Of a stretch of DNA of 64,000 nucleotides, positions 27,424-39,300 are shown one piece after another. The stretch is from Pantoea sp. GD03673. GTDB lineage: Bacteria; Pseudomonadota; Gammaproteobacteria; Enterobacterales; Enterobacteriaceae. The position numbers and the translations under genes were made by a program. Position 1 is the first letter of the stretch, and every line of letters starts with the position of its first letter. The DNA lies in NCBI RefSeq assembly GCF_029844725.1, contig NZ_JAOCKJ010000005.1, forward strand, positions 124,001 to 188,000, given 5' to 3'. Below the pieces are notes generated by a model. That model had not been told where the DNA came from and made no database searches. It saw only the letters and a list, made by a program, of their open reading frames with translations.

Positions 27424-28485
27424 TCAGCTGCTGCTATCCGGAAACTCCTGAATCGTCACCGGTAGCGTCAGCTTCTGGTCGTTGCGCAGCACCTGCACAT
27501 CAATTACTGAACCCGGACGAATTTCGGCCACCTGATCCATCGTCTCCTGTGCGGAAATCGCAGGCTTGCCGTTTACGCTGAGCAGCACATCGTTGGCCTG
27601 AATCCCGGCTTTATCAGCCGGTCCGTCAGGCGTAACCACGCTGACAATAATGCCCTGAACCCGATCCAGACTGCTGCCCTGTCCATGCAGCGGCGGCAAC
27701 TCACGCCCGGTAATACCGATATAGCCGCGGATCACCCGGCCATCACGGATCAGCTTATCCATGATTTTTGAGGCTAAGACGGTCGGAATGGCAAAACCAA
27801 TGCCTTCCGGGGTTTCGCCATCATTGCTCTTATCAAACGTCAGGGTGTTAATGCCCATCAGCTCGCCAAGCGAATTAATCAGTGCCCCGCCAGAGTTACC
27901 CTGGTTGATTGAGGCATCGGTCTGCAGGAAGTTCTGGCGGCCTGACGAACTCAGGCCTACGCGTCCTGTGGCGCTGATAATGCCCTGCGTCACCGTCTGA
28001 CCGAGGTTATAGGGGTTGCCGATCGCCATCACCACATCACCGATATGCGGCTGCCGGTTGGGATTAATCGGGATAACGGGCAGGCCAGAGGCCGTAATCT
28101 TCAGCACGGCAAGATCGGTCATGCCATCGGAACCCACCAGCGTCGCTTCAAAGAAACGGCCATCCTGCAGCGCCACGATAATCTGGTCGGCATTGTTGAT
28201 CACATGCTTGTTGGTAAGGATGTAGCCTTTTGTATTCATGATCACCCCTGATCCCAGGGTAGTGATGCCACGATTGTTGTTGCCGTGAGCGCTACGATTG
28301 TAAACATTCACGACGGCAGGCACGGCACGGCGCACCCCCTGATTGAAGCTAAAGGGCGTTTCGTCGGTAATATTTTCGTGGTTATAAAGGGCGTCGCTGC
28401 CCATACGCAGTGCAGGCAGTGCTGCGAGCAAAATACCCGCGACAATCAGGCCCAGCACCACGGCACGCAAAAGTTTAAGAAACAT
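27424..28485 (-). CDS. degS: Site-1 intramembrane-stress protease DegS
   Basis: A 353-residue trypsin-like protease anchored in the inner membrane by one amino-terminal helix (LLRAVVLGLIVAGILLAAL) with its active site in the periplasm. It senses unfolded porin tails through its single PDZ domain (about residues 255-350) and makes the first cut in RseA to release sigma-E. The triad is visible in ILTNKHVI (His), TDLAVLKI (Asp) and NQGNSGGAL (Ser). degQ lies upstream on the same strand. Confidence 0.95.
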   Translation of the reverse strand: MFLKLLRAVVLGLIVAGILLAALPALRMGSDALYNHENITDETPFSFNQGVRRAVPAVVNVYNRSAHGNNNRGITTLGSGVIMNTKGYILTNKHVINNADQIIVALQDGRFFEATLVGSDGMTDLAVLKITASGLPVIPINPNRQPHIGDVVMAIGNPYNLGQTVTQGIISATGRVGLSSSGRQNFLQTDASINQGNSGGALINSLGELMGINTLTFDKSNDGETPEGIGFAIPTVLASKIMDKLIRDGRVIRGYIGITGRELPPLHGQGSSLDRVQGIIVSVVTPDGPADKAGIQANDVLLSVNGKPAISAQETMDQVAEIRPGSVIDVQVLRNDQKLTLPVTIQEFPDSSS

Positions 28486-28534
28486 GGTGTTAAATCACGC
28501 CAGGGGAGATCGCAGGGGAGAATAGCATGAGAGC

Positions 28535-28562
28535 GGCGGACACACACGTGCTTGTGTCCGCC
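28535..28562. repeat. Hairpin between degQ and degS
   Basis: GGCGGACACA and TGTGTCCGCC form a perfect 10-bp stem with an eight-base loop and no T tract. It may stabilise or partly end the degQ transcript before degS. Confidence 0.5.
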
Positions 28563-28574
28563 GTAATGCGAGGT

Positions 28575-29948
28575 TTATCTCAACAACAGATAGATACTTT
28601 CATCGCCGCGCACGACATTCAGTGCCAGCACAGGCGGTTTTCCTTCCAGAATTTTACGCATTTCCGCAAGGGTCTGAACCCGGTTGCGGTTAACGCCGAT
28701 AATCACATCATCTTTCTGCAGACCAACCTGTTCAGCCGGTGTGCCTTTTTCGATGGTATCGACCTTCACACCTTTATCACCGGTTTTGGTCTGTCCATCA
28801 CTCAGGGTTGCACCTTGAAGCGCGGGTGACATCAGCTGTGCGCTGGCAGTGGTCTGAGCGCTCTGCTCCAGCGTGACGGTCACCGTTAACGGTTTACCTT
28901 CGCGCAGCAGGCCAAGCTTAACCTGCTCGCCAGGCGGCGTGGTGCCCACTTTGACGCGCAACTCTGCGAAGCTGGTAATGGGCTTGTCGTTGATCGACGT
29001 AATGATATCGCCTGACTTCACGCCCGCTTTCTGCGCGGCAGACTGCGGTAAGACTTCCGAGACAAAGGCACCGCGCTGTGCGTCCACATTGAACGCTTTA
29101 GCCATATCGGCCGTCATTTCAGTGCCTTTGATGCCGAGCTGACCGCGCTTCACTTCACCAAATTTGATCAGCTGCTGCGCAAGGTTCATCGCCATATCGC
29201 TCGGAATAGCAAAGCCGATGCCGATGTTACCGCCGCTTGAGGCCAGAATCGCGGTATTGATACCGATCAGCTCACCGTTAAGATTGACCAGCGCACCGCC
29301 TGAGTTACCCCGGTTTATGGCGGCATCGGTCTGAATAAAGTTTTCCAGCCCTTCCAGATTCAGGCCACTGCGGCCCAGCGCAGAGATAATCCCGGAGGTG
29401 GCGGTTTGTCCAAGACCAAACGGGTTACCGATTGCTACCGCGAAATCACCCACTTTCAGCTGATCAGAGTCCGCGACTTTCACCTGCGTGAGGTTTTTAG
29501 CGCCCTGAATCTGAATCAGTGCGATATCAGTCTGCTCATCGTGGCCGATCAGTTTGGCCTCATATTCGCTGCCGTCGCCAAGCTGTACGTTGATCTTATC
29601 CGCACCGTTGACCACGTGATTGTTGGTCAACACGTAGCCTTTAGCGGCATCAATGATGACGCCCGAACCTAAACCTTCAAACGGCTGTGGCTGGCTGTTT
29701 CCGCCAGGCATCTGGCCGAAAAAGCGCTTCAGCGGTTCAGGAATATCCTGAGCCTGCGCACCTGAATCGGTGCCTTCCACGTGAACACTGACCACAGCAG
29801 GTAACACTTTCTCCAGCATCGGTGCCAGACTCGGCAGCGGCTGGCCCGCAATTTGTGCTGGCAGCGTTGCCATCGCGTCTGGTGCGGCGGCAAGACTCAT
29901 CCCGATACTCAGGGCTAATGCGCTAAACAGGCGTGCTTGTTTTTTCAT
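28575..29948 (-). CDS. degQ: Periplasmic serine endoprotease DegQ
   Basis: A 457-residue HtrA-family protease and chaperone for misfolded periplasmic proteins. A cleaved signal of about 27 residues ends at PDAMA. The trypsin-like domain shows His in VLTNNHVV, Asp in EQTDIALIQI and Ser in NRGNSGGALVNL; two PDZ domains follow (about residues 260-350 and 365-457). Its two PDZ domains and soluble form separate it from DegS. DegP is the other candidate, but the degQ-degS pairing and the zapG neighbour favour DegQ. Confidence 0.94.
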   Translation of the reverse strand: MKKQARLFSALALSIGMSLAAAPDAMATLPAQIAGQPLPSLAPMLEKVLPAVVSVHVEGTDSGAQAQDIPEPLKRFFGQMPGGNSQPQPFEGLGSGVIIDAAKGYVLTNNHVVNGADKINVQLGDGSEYEAKLIGHDEQTDIALIQIQGAKNLTQVKVADSDQLKVGDFAVAIGNPFGLGQTATSGIISALGRSGLNLEGLENFIQTDAAINRGNSGGALVNLNGELIGINTAILASSGGNIGIGFAIPSDMAMNLAQQLIKFGEVKRGQLGIKGTEMTADMAKAFNVDAQRGAFVSEVLPQSAAQKAGVKSGDIITSINDKPITSFAELRVKVGTTPPGEQVKLGLLREGKPLTVTVTLEQSAQTTASAQLMSPALQGATLSDGQTKTGDKGVKVDTIEKGTPAEQVGLQKDDVIIGVNRNRVQTLAEMRKILEGKPPVLALNVVRGDESIYLLLR

Positions 29949-30059
29949 TGTTACAACGCTCTCGCTGCAAAAGGTGGCAGGAATTAATGAGTGTGACAGT
30001 CGTTTGCGGTCAGGGTTCGCAAAATAAGGTGGGCGCAGACAAGCCGCGCCCCAAAAAGA

Positions 30060-30461
30060 TTAGTCGCGGGCAGGGCGCTCGCCACGCAGTAAACCCGATG
30101 CGCCTTCAGAGTAGTCGCGTGGCATCTGCACAGGCACCTGATCGTTGTCCGCTTCGGCTTCGGTCAGCTGATAAGCAAACGGGTTTTTCTGACCAGGCAG
30201 ATTCGGCAGCAGGTCATTGGAGCCTTTTGCCATATGCTGATAAAGCTGACGATAATCACGCGCCATGTTGTCCAGCAGCTCCGCACTTTGCGCGAAGTGG
30301 TTGGTCAGCTCTTCGCGATAATCAGCCAGCTCCGCTTTCGATTTTTCCAGCTCGTACTGCATGCTGCGCTGCTCACGCAGCTTTCTGTTGCCAAAACGCA
30401 TGGCGACTGCGCCGACAATAATACCTACCACTAAACCAATTAGCCCGTATTCCCAGGTCAT
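30060..30461 (-). CDS. zapG: Z-ring-associated membrane protein ZapG (YhcB)
   Basis: A 133-residue inner-membrane protein with one amino-terminal helix (ALIGLVVGIIVGAV type) followed by a coiled coil (about residues 25-85) and a closing QMPRDYSEGASGLLR motif. E. coli YhcB links division, elongation and envelope synthesis. The start at 30461 (MTWEYGLIGLV) agrees with E. coli; the longer frame adds 17 unlikely residues. It is divergent from zapE, another Z-ring protein. Confidence 0.93.
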   Translation of the reverse strand: MTWEYGLIGLVVGIIVGAVAMRFGNRKLREQRSMQYELEKSKAELADYREELTNHFAQSAELLDNMARDYRQLYQHMAKGSNDLLPNLPGQKNPFAYQLTEAEADNDQVPVQMPRDYSEGASGLLRGERPARD

Positions 30462-30639
30462 AATGACTCCCGTGTTATTTCCATTGTTCCGTAGGGCGTT
30501 GCACCATTTCAATAATAGTCACTATACCCGTTAATCTTATGGATGTGGAACTCCGGAGCAGCATGGCTTAGTGTAGAACGGCCTTTTTTTCAGCAACCGT
30601 GGTATCAATCAGACACCATTCAGGGACTTTGAAACAACA

Positions 30640-31767
30640 ATGCAAACTTCAACTCCGCTTGCACGCTATGAGCAGGCGCTGTCGCAGGGCGAATTCAGGC
30701 CCGATGACGTACAACGTGAAGCGATTACCCGTTTAGATGCGCTGCAGCAGGCGCTGGTTGCCCGGCAACAGTCCGCCGCGCCCGCCACATCCGGCCTGCT
30801 GGGTCGCCTGTCAAAATTGATGGGTAAAGAGAAAAATGAGACGCCACAACCGGTGCGCGGTCTCTATATGTGGGGCGGGGTGGGTCGCGGTAAGACCTGG
30901 GTCATGGATCTCTTTTTTCAGTCTATTCCTGGCGATCGCAAACTGCGTCTGCATTTCCACCGCTTTATGCTGCGGGTACACGAAGAACTCACGCAGCTTC
31001 AGGGACAGAGCGATCCATTACTGATTATTGCGGACAAATTCAAAGCGGAAACCGACATCCTCTGTTTTGATGAGTTTTTTGTCTCCGATATCACGGATGC
31101 AATGCTGCTGGGTACGCTGATGGAGGCGCTGTTTGAACGCGGCATTGCGCTGGTGGCAACGTCGAACATTCCACCGGACGACCTCTATCGCAATGGTCTG
31201 CAGCGCGCGCGTTTCCTGCCCGCCATCGAGCAGATAAAACGGCACTGTGATGTGATGAATGTGGATGCCGGTATCGACTACCGGTTGCGCACGCTGACCT
31301 CTGCCCATCTGTGGAACTATCCGCTGAACCACGAAACGCACGCTGAAATGACACGCATGTTTAAAGCGCTGTCGGGCAGCCAGCCTGACGCGGCACCGGT
31401 GCTGGAAATTAATCACCGTCAGATGCCGACGCTGGGCGTGAGCGAAGGCGTACTGGCGATTAATTTTACGACCCTGTGCGGTGAAGGGCGCAGCCAGCAT
31501 GACTATATTGCCCTGTCGCGCCGTTTTCACAGCGTGCTGCTCTATGACGTGCCGGTGATGATCTATAAAACCGAAGATCAGGCGCGCCGTTTCCTGGCCC
31601 TGGTCGATGAGTTTTATGAGCGTCATGTGAAGCTGGTGGTCGCGGCAGAAACGTCCCTCACAGAGATTTATCAGGGCACGCGGCTGAAGTTTGAATATCA
31701 GCGCTGTTTATCACGGCTTCAGGAGATGCAGAGCGAAGAGTATCTGCGTTTACCGCACCTGCCGTGA
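30640..31767 (+). CDS. zapE: Cell-division ATPase ZapE
   Basis: A 375-residue AFG1-family P-loop ATPase that destabilises FtsZ bundles during late division, mainly under oxygen limitation or at high temperature. Walker A is GGVGRGKTWVMDLF near residue 88, Walker B is DILCFDEFFVSDITDAM. A downstream ATSNIPPDDLY sensor segment is present. rplM-rpsI lie downstream on the same strand. Confidence 0.95.
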   Translation: MQTSTPLARYEQALSQGEFRPDDVQREAITRLDALQQALVARQQSAAPATSGLLGRLSKLMGKEKNETPQPVRGLYMWGGVGRGKTWVMDLFFQSIPGDRKLRLHFHRFMLRVHEELTQLQGQSDPLLIIADKFKAETDILCFDEFFVSDITDAMLLGTLMEALFERGIALVATSNIPPDDLYRNGLQRARFLPAIEQIKRHCDVMNVDAGIDYRLRTLTSAHLWNYPLNHETHAEMTRMFKALSGSQPDAAPVLEINHRQMPTLGVSEGVLAINFTTLCGEGRSQHDYIALSRRFHSVLLYDVPVMIYKTEDQARRFLALVDEFYERHVKLVVAAETSLTEIYQGTRLKFEYQRCLSRLQEMQSEEYLRLPHLP

Positions 31768-31946
31768 GAATAAACAGGATAAATACCGAAATAGGGTTCG
31801 ATTTTTGTAATCGACTTCTCTATAATCTTGCGACCCCACGTTACAGCAAAGGATTTTTTTCCCAAATCCTCTGTGTTCCAGTAACTCTATCCGAAGGGGT
31901 GGCTTGCTGGTCAAAATGGTCGTGTGAGCCTCATTCGTTTACTTAA

Positions 31947-32831
<885 letters not shown>

Positions 32832-32863
32832 TTGTTTGCAGCTCCGGCTGCAGCAATTGGCTC

Positions 32864-32887
32864 AAAAAACCCGCTTCGGCGGGTTTT
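32864..32887 (+). terminator. Terminator of rplM-rpsI
   Basis: A CCCGC / GCGGG stem with a TTCG loop, A-rich before and six T after. The rest of the gap to sspA (32,888-33,162) is leader sequence with no gene seen. Confidence 0.9.
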
Positions 32888-33162
32888 TTATTTTCTGCCT
32901 TCCCTTCGGCCCCCCGCGAAAACCGTAATGTCGCGCTCAATTTACCTGCAAAGATTCATTCCACGCCCACAAGCAGCCTAAAATCTGGTAAACTCTGTGT
33001 CACTTTGCGCCCGCAGGCCGGTGCATTATGCGCCTTCCCATTCTCGGGGCGTCAGTATCTGTGACGCGGCTAACCAGGTTGCGTGCGAGTTCGATAAGCT
33101 GGTGAATCGCCGTGTGGTTGGCTATTCGCAGTATCTTTTTGTGAACAAACTTGGAGGTTTTC

Positions 33163-33804
33163 ATGGCTGTCGCTGCCAACAAACGTTCGGTAATGACGCT
33201 GTTTTCTGGTCCTACTGACATTTTCAGCCATCAGGTTCGTATCGTCCTGGCGGAGAAGGGTGTCAGCGTAGAGATCGAGCAGGTCGAAATGGATAACCTG
33301 CCGCAGGATCTGATTGACCTCAATCCGTATCGCACGGTACCGACGCTGGTAGATCGTGAGCTGACGCTGTATGAATCGCGCATCATCATGGAATATTTAG
33401 ATGAGCGCTTCCCGCATCCGCCACTGATGCCGGTTTATCCGGTTGCCCGTGGTGATAGCCGCCTGATGATGCATCGCATCGAGCAGGACTGGTACAGCCT
33501 GATGCGGAAAGTTGAGAACAGCACGGGTCAGGAAGCCGAAGCTGCACGTAAGCAACTGCGTGAAGAGCTGCTGGCCATCGCGCCACTGTTTGGCCGTACG
33601 CCTTACTTCATGAGCGAAGAGTTCAGTCTGGTCGATTGCTACCTGGCACCGCTGTTATGGCGTCTGCCTTCTATGGGCATCGATTTGATCGGCTCGGGTT
33701 CAAAAGAGCTGAAAGGTTACATGAACCGCGTATTTGAGCGTGACTCTTTCCTTGCTTCATTAACTGAAGCTGAACGTGAAATGCGCCTGCAAGCCCGGGC
33801 TTAA
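33163..33804 (+). CDS. sspA: Stringent starvation protein A
   Basis: A 213-residue RNA polymerase-associated protein with a glutathione-transferase fold but no transferase activity. It controls stationary-phase and acid-stress genes and, in plant pathogens, virulence. The amino domain starts RSVMTLFSGPTDIFSHQVRI; the NPYRTVPTLVDRELTLYES block holds the fold's cis-proline. The ATG at 33163 has TTGGAGG upstream. sspB follows after three bases. Confidence 0.96.
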   Translation: MAVAANKRSVMTLFSGPTDIFSHQVRIVLAEKGVSVEIEQVEMDNLPQDLIDLNPYRTVPTLVDRELTLYESRIIMEYLDERFPHPPLMPVYPVARGDSRLMMHRIEQDWYSLMRKVENSTGQEAEAARKQLREELLAIAPLFGRTPYFMSEEFSLVDCYLAPLLWRLPSMGIDLIGSGSKELKGYMNRVFERDSFLASLTEAEREMRLQARA

Positions 33805-33807
33805 CGT

Positions 33808-34293
33808 ATGGAAATGTCGCAACTTACTGCACGTCGTCCCTATCTGCTGCGCGCCTTCTATGACTGGTTGCTCGACAACCAGCTGACGCCGCATCTGGTG
33901 GTCGACATTAATCTGCCGGGTGTGCAGGTGCCGCTGGAGTATGCGCGTGATGGTCAGATTGTCCTGAACATTGCGCCACGCGCTGTCGGTAACCTCGATC
34001 TGGCAAATGATCAGGTGTCGTTCAACGCCCGCTTTGGTGGCGTTCCTCGCCAGGTTAACGTGCCGATGGCGGCAATTCTGGCGATCTATGCACGTGAAAA
34101 CGGTGCCGGAACGATGTTTGAACCGGAACCGGCTTACGAGCTGGGCATGCAGGAGGCGTCAGAGGGTCAGGAAGAGACGATGATGTCCGTGATTGATGGC
34201 GATCGTCCTGACGATGCCAGCGACGACGAGACACCGCCTGATGATGATCCTCCGCCACGTGGCGGACGGCCTTCACTGCGCGTCGTGAAATAG
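33808..34293 (+). CDS. sspB: ClpXP protease specificity factor SspB
   Basis: A 161-residue adaptor that brings ssrA-tagged proteins to ClpXP. The folded substrate-binding part (residues 1-110) includes RRPYLLRAFYDWLLDNQLTPH and VLNIAPRAVGNL. A long acidic linker follows, and the closing GGRPSLRVVK is the ClpX-binding tail. It is co-transcribed with sspA. The terminator at 34,311 follows. Confidence 0.96.
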   Translation: MEMSQLTARRPYLLRAFYDWLLDNQLTPHLVVDINLPGVQVPLEYARDGQIVLNIAPRAVGNLDLANDQVSFNARFGGVPRQVNVPMAAILAIYARENGAGTMFEPEPAYELGMQEASEGQEETMMSVIDGDRPDDASDDETPPDDDPPPRGGRPSLRVVK

Positions 34294-34310
34294 CCGTGAC
34301 ATCATCGTGA

Positions 34311-34339
34311 ATACCCGTCCATGCGACGGGTATTTTTTT
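34311..34339 (+). terminator. Terminator of sspA-sspB
   Basis: ATACCCGTC / GACGGGTAT stem followed by a run of seven T. Confidence 0.88.
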
Positions 34340-34352
34340 GCCGGTCAGCCAT

Positions 34353-34390
34353 AAAAAAATCCGGCTGCCTGCGCAAGCCGGATTTTTTCA
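34353..34390. terminator. Terminator of the CysJ-like gene (bidirectional form)
   Basis: AATCCGGCT / AGCCGGATT stem at 34,358-34,384 flanked by seven A on the left and six T on the right. It serves the minus-strand gltB-like/cysJ-like operon and could back up the sspB terminator. Confidence 0.85.
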
Positions 34391-34404
34391 GCAGACCTTC
34401 ACGA

Positions 34405-36162
<1,758 letters not shown>

Positions 36163-36347
36163 GGGTACTTTTACTCAATCCCGTTCTCGCCCGTCATCTG
36201 TCGCGTTATCCGGTCTGAAAGCGGTTCCGCTTTCCCGCGCCGCAGCGTGTGCAGCAGGGGAGAGCGGTTCTGCATCTGTCCGGGACAACGATTAATCCGG
36301 GCAATGATCAATTAATAATATTCAGTTCAGCCTGATCAGTATCACTG

Positions 36348-39300
36348 TCAGGAGAGTTTACCCACCGCAGCGGCAATTTCAGGCAATGCCGCACGTGCAA
36401 ACAGCTCTTCAAAGTCTGGCAGGTGGCCCAGCACTTCCCGGTTACAGGCATCCTGATACATGATCCAGCCGTAGGTTGCCAGACTGTCCATAGAACGGAT
36501 GTTACGTTGCGTCAGCGCCGCTTTGTAATCTGACATGCGTTTGGTGCCAATCAGACTGGCCAGTTCATCATCGCTGTAACTTTCGATGGCGGAACGGGCA
36601 TGACGCTGAAGCTTGCTGATCAGCGAAAAGTCTTCCGTCATCAGCAGATTACGGACCGCTTTTTCTACCGCCGGATCTTCAACCGGTGTGCCTTTCGGCA
36701 ACTTCGCCAGAGCCAGCTGCTGGGCGAAGCTCAGCACGGTGTAGTTGTTCAGCAGGACAAACATCTCCTGCGTATCGGTTGCACCATAGGCCGGTACGGC
36801 ACCGTTGGCGATGATTTTGCCCTGACGCCACGCCGCTTTAAATTTCGCTACCTGATGGCCTGCCAGCGCCGTAGACAGCTCTTCGAGCAGCTCTTTGCGG
36901 CTCCTGGCTTTCAGGATCTCGCCGCCATCCTGATAAAGCAGCAGCGAGCGCGGCATCACATAGACAAAGTGGTGGCACTCTGTTTCCCAGTTCTCCAGCA
37001 GCCAGGCGGCACGTGGCGATTGGGTCGCTTCAAGATGCCAGTTCAGCATGGTCAGTACCGCCTGCTTGTGCACCTGCGCCATCTCATCCTGATCGGCAAT
37101 CGATCCGAACCGCACTGAATCACCCGCCGCGTGGCTGGCCAGCGATCCATACGGGTCGTACTGGTAAGCAAAGCCGCCGCTCATACCGTTGCCAAATCCT
37201 TTACCAAAGGTGCCCAGGTTAAGGATGGCGCCGTTGGTCATATATTCGCAGCAGAAGTCACCAACGCCTTCAACCACAGCCGTGGCGCCTGAGTTACGCA
37301 CCGCGAAGCGGTCACCCGCCTGGCCCTGCACGAAAAGACGTCCGCCGGTCGCGCCAAACAGCGCAAAGTTACCGATCAGCACGTTGCCATCGCCATCCTG
37401 CGCGCCGCCGCCAGGCGACATCACAATCAGTTCGCCGCCACACTGTCCTTTGCCAACACCATCGTTACAGGTGCCGTAATGGGTCAGCTGCATGCCATCG
37501 TTGCAGAATGCGCCAAATGACTGACCGGCAGAACCGGTGGTGGAAATTTTTACGCTCTCAGGGGCCAGATAGTGGCGACCGCGATCGTCGCTCAGCACCG
37601 CAGGCATTGCCTTTAACTGCTCAGGGCTGAGCTCATGGTTCAGCATGCGCTCAATGTCGATTGCCAGCTGGCCGCCAACGCTTTTGTTACGGTTATTCAG
37701 CACGATGCTGTTGCCCAGTGAGACGTCAGGATTTTTCTGCTCTGCCAGAGACAGCTTCAGTTGTTCAATCCAGCCATCATCCAGCTCAAAATCTTTTTCC
37801 AGATAAACCGGCTTGTCGATTTTCAGCTCAGGCACCACGGTGAGCATGGCACGTAAATCGAGTTTGCCCACTTCCAGCGGGTGATCCATCAGGTGCAGCA
37901 GATCAGCGCGACCGCGTGCCTCACGCAGGGATCGCAGGCCCATGCGCGCCAGGATCTCACGCACTTCATGTGCCACGTTGAGGAAGTACTGCGCCAGCTG
38001 ACGCGGATCGCCATCAAAGGCTTCGGCGTTGGTGGTTAAGCCAGCCGGGCACTTAACGTTACAGTTTTTCGCCATCACGCATTTGAGCATCATCAGCGCC
38101 GTTGTACCGAACTCAAAGCTATCACCGCCCAGCAGAGCAGATTTCACTACGTCGCTGCCGGTCTGCTGTGCGCCGGAGCAGCGCAGCAGCACTTTCTCGC
38201 GCAGGCCGTTGGCGCACAGTGCCTGGTGTACTTCAGCGATGCCAATTTCAGCCACACGTCCGGTATATTTCAGGCTGGTCACCGATGCAGCGCCTGTGCC
38301 GCCGGTGTTACCCGCGACGTTGATCACGTCGGCACCCGCTTTTGCCACGCCCACCGCGATGGTGCCGATCCCTTCGGACGACACCAGTTTGACGATCACG
38401 CGTACGCGTGCCGCTTTACAGTCGTGGATCAGCTGCGCCAGATCTTCGATAGAATAGGTGTCGTGATGCGGCGGTGGCGAGACCAGCTCAACGCCAGGTG
38501 TACCGCCACGGGCCGCCGCAATCTCAACGGTCACTTTGGCCGCCGGTAACTGACCACCTTCGCCAGGCTTCGCACCCTGACCAATTTTAATCTCCAGCTC
38601 TTCCAGCATCGGGTCCGCCAGATAGGCAGCCCAGACGCCGAAACGACCCGAAGCCAGCTGTTTGATACGCGAGGCACGGATGGTGCCGTGACGGGAGTAA
38701 TGCTCACCGCCTTCACCGCAGTTACTCATGCCGCCGACCATATTCGTACCGTGTGCGACCGCTTCATGAGCAGGGGCGACCAGTGCGCCGTGGCTCATTG
38801 CCCCGGATGCAAAGGTGCGGGTAATTTCACAGGCTGGCTGTACTTCGCTCAGCGGCAGTGAGGGCAGCGTCGTGAAGATGCGTGACAGATAATCTGCCGC
38901 TTTGCCGTACGCAGTCACTTTCAGGCCGCCGGTGACCACATCGCTGCTTTCGATCTCGTCGCCGAAGCGGGACTTCAGAGCACGGGACAGGTTCTGCAGG
39001 CGTTCGCTCTCAGGTTTCAGGCCCTCGATAGCATTGGTCAGACGCAGCATAAAGTGATTCAGGCTGCCATCCACCGCTTCACACTCCATGCCGCGAATGG
39101 CAAAGCCGTTGTTGGTCAGCGAGTAGCGCCCCAGCTTGCGGCGGAACTCCGCTTCGCTGTCGATGTGCGTCAGATCAGCCGGGAAAGTCAGGATATCGCG
39201 CAGCGCCGCCGGGCGACGCTTACGCTCTTCATACATCAGGCTTGAGAACTGACGGTAATCGGCGGTAATCGCAAAATTGTTGATCACCTCATCCGGGATG

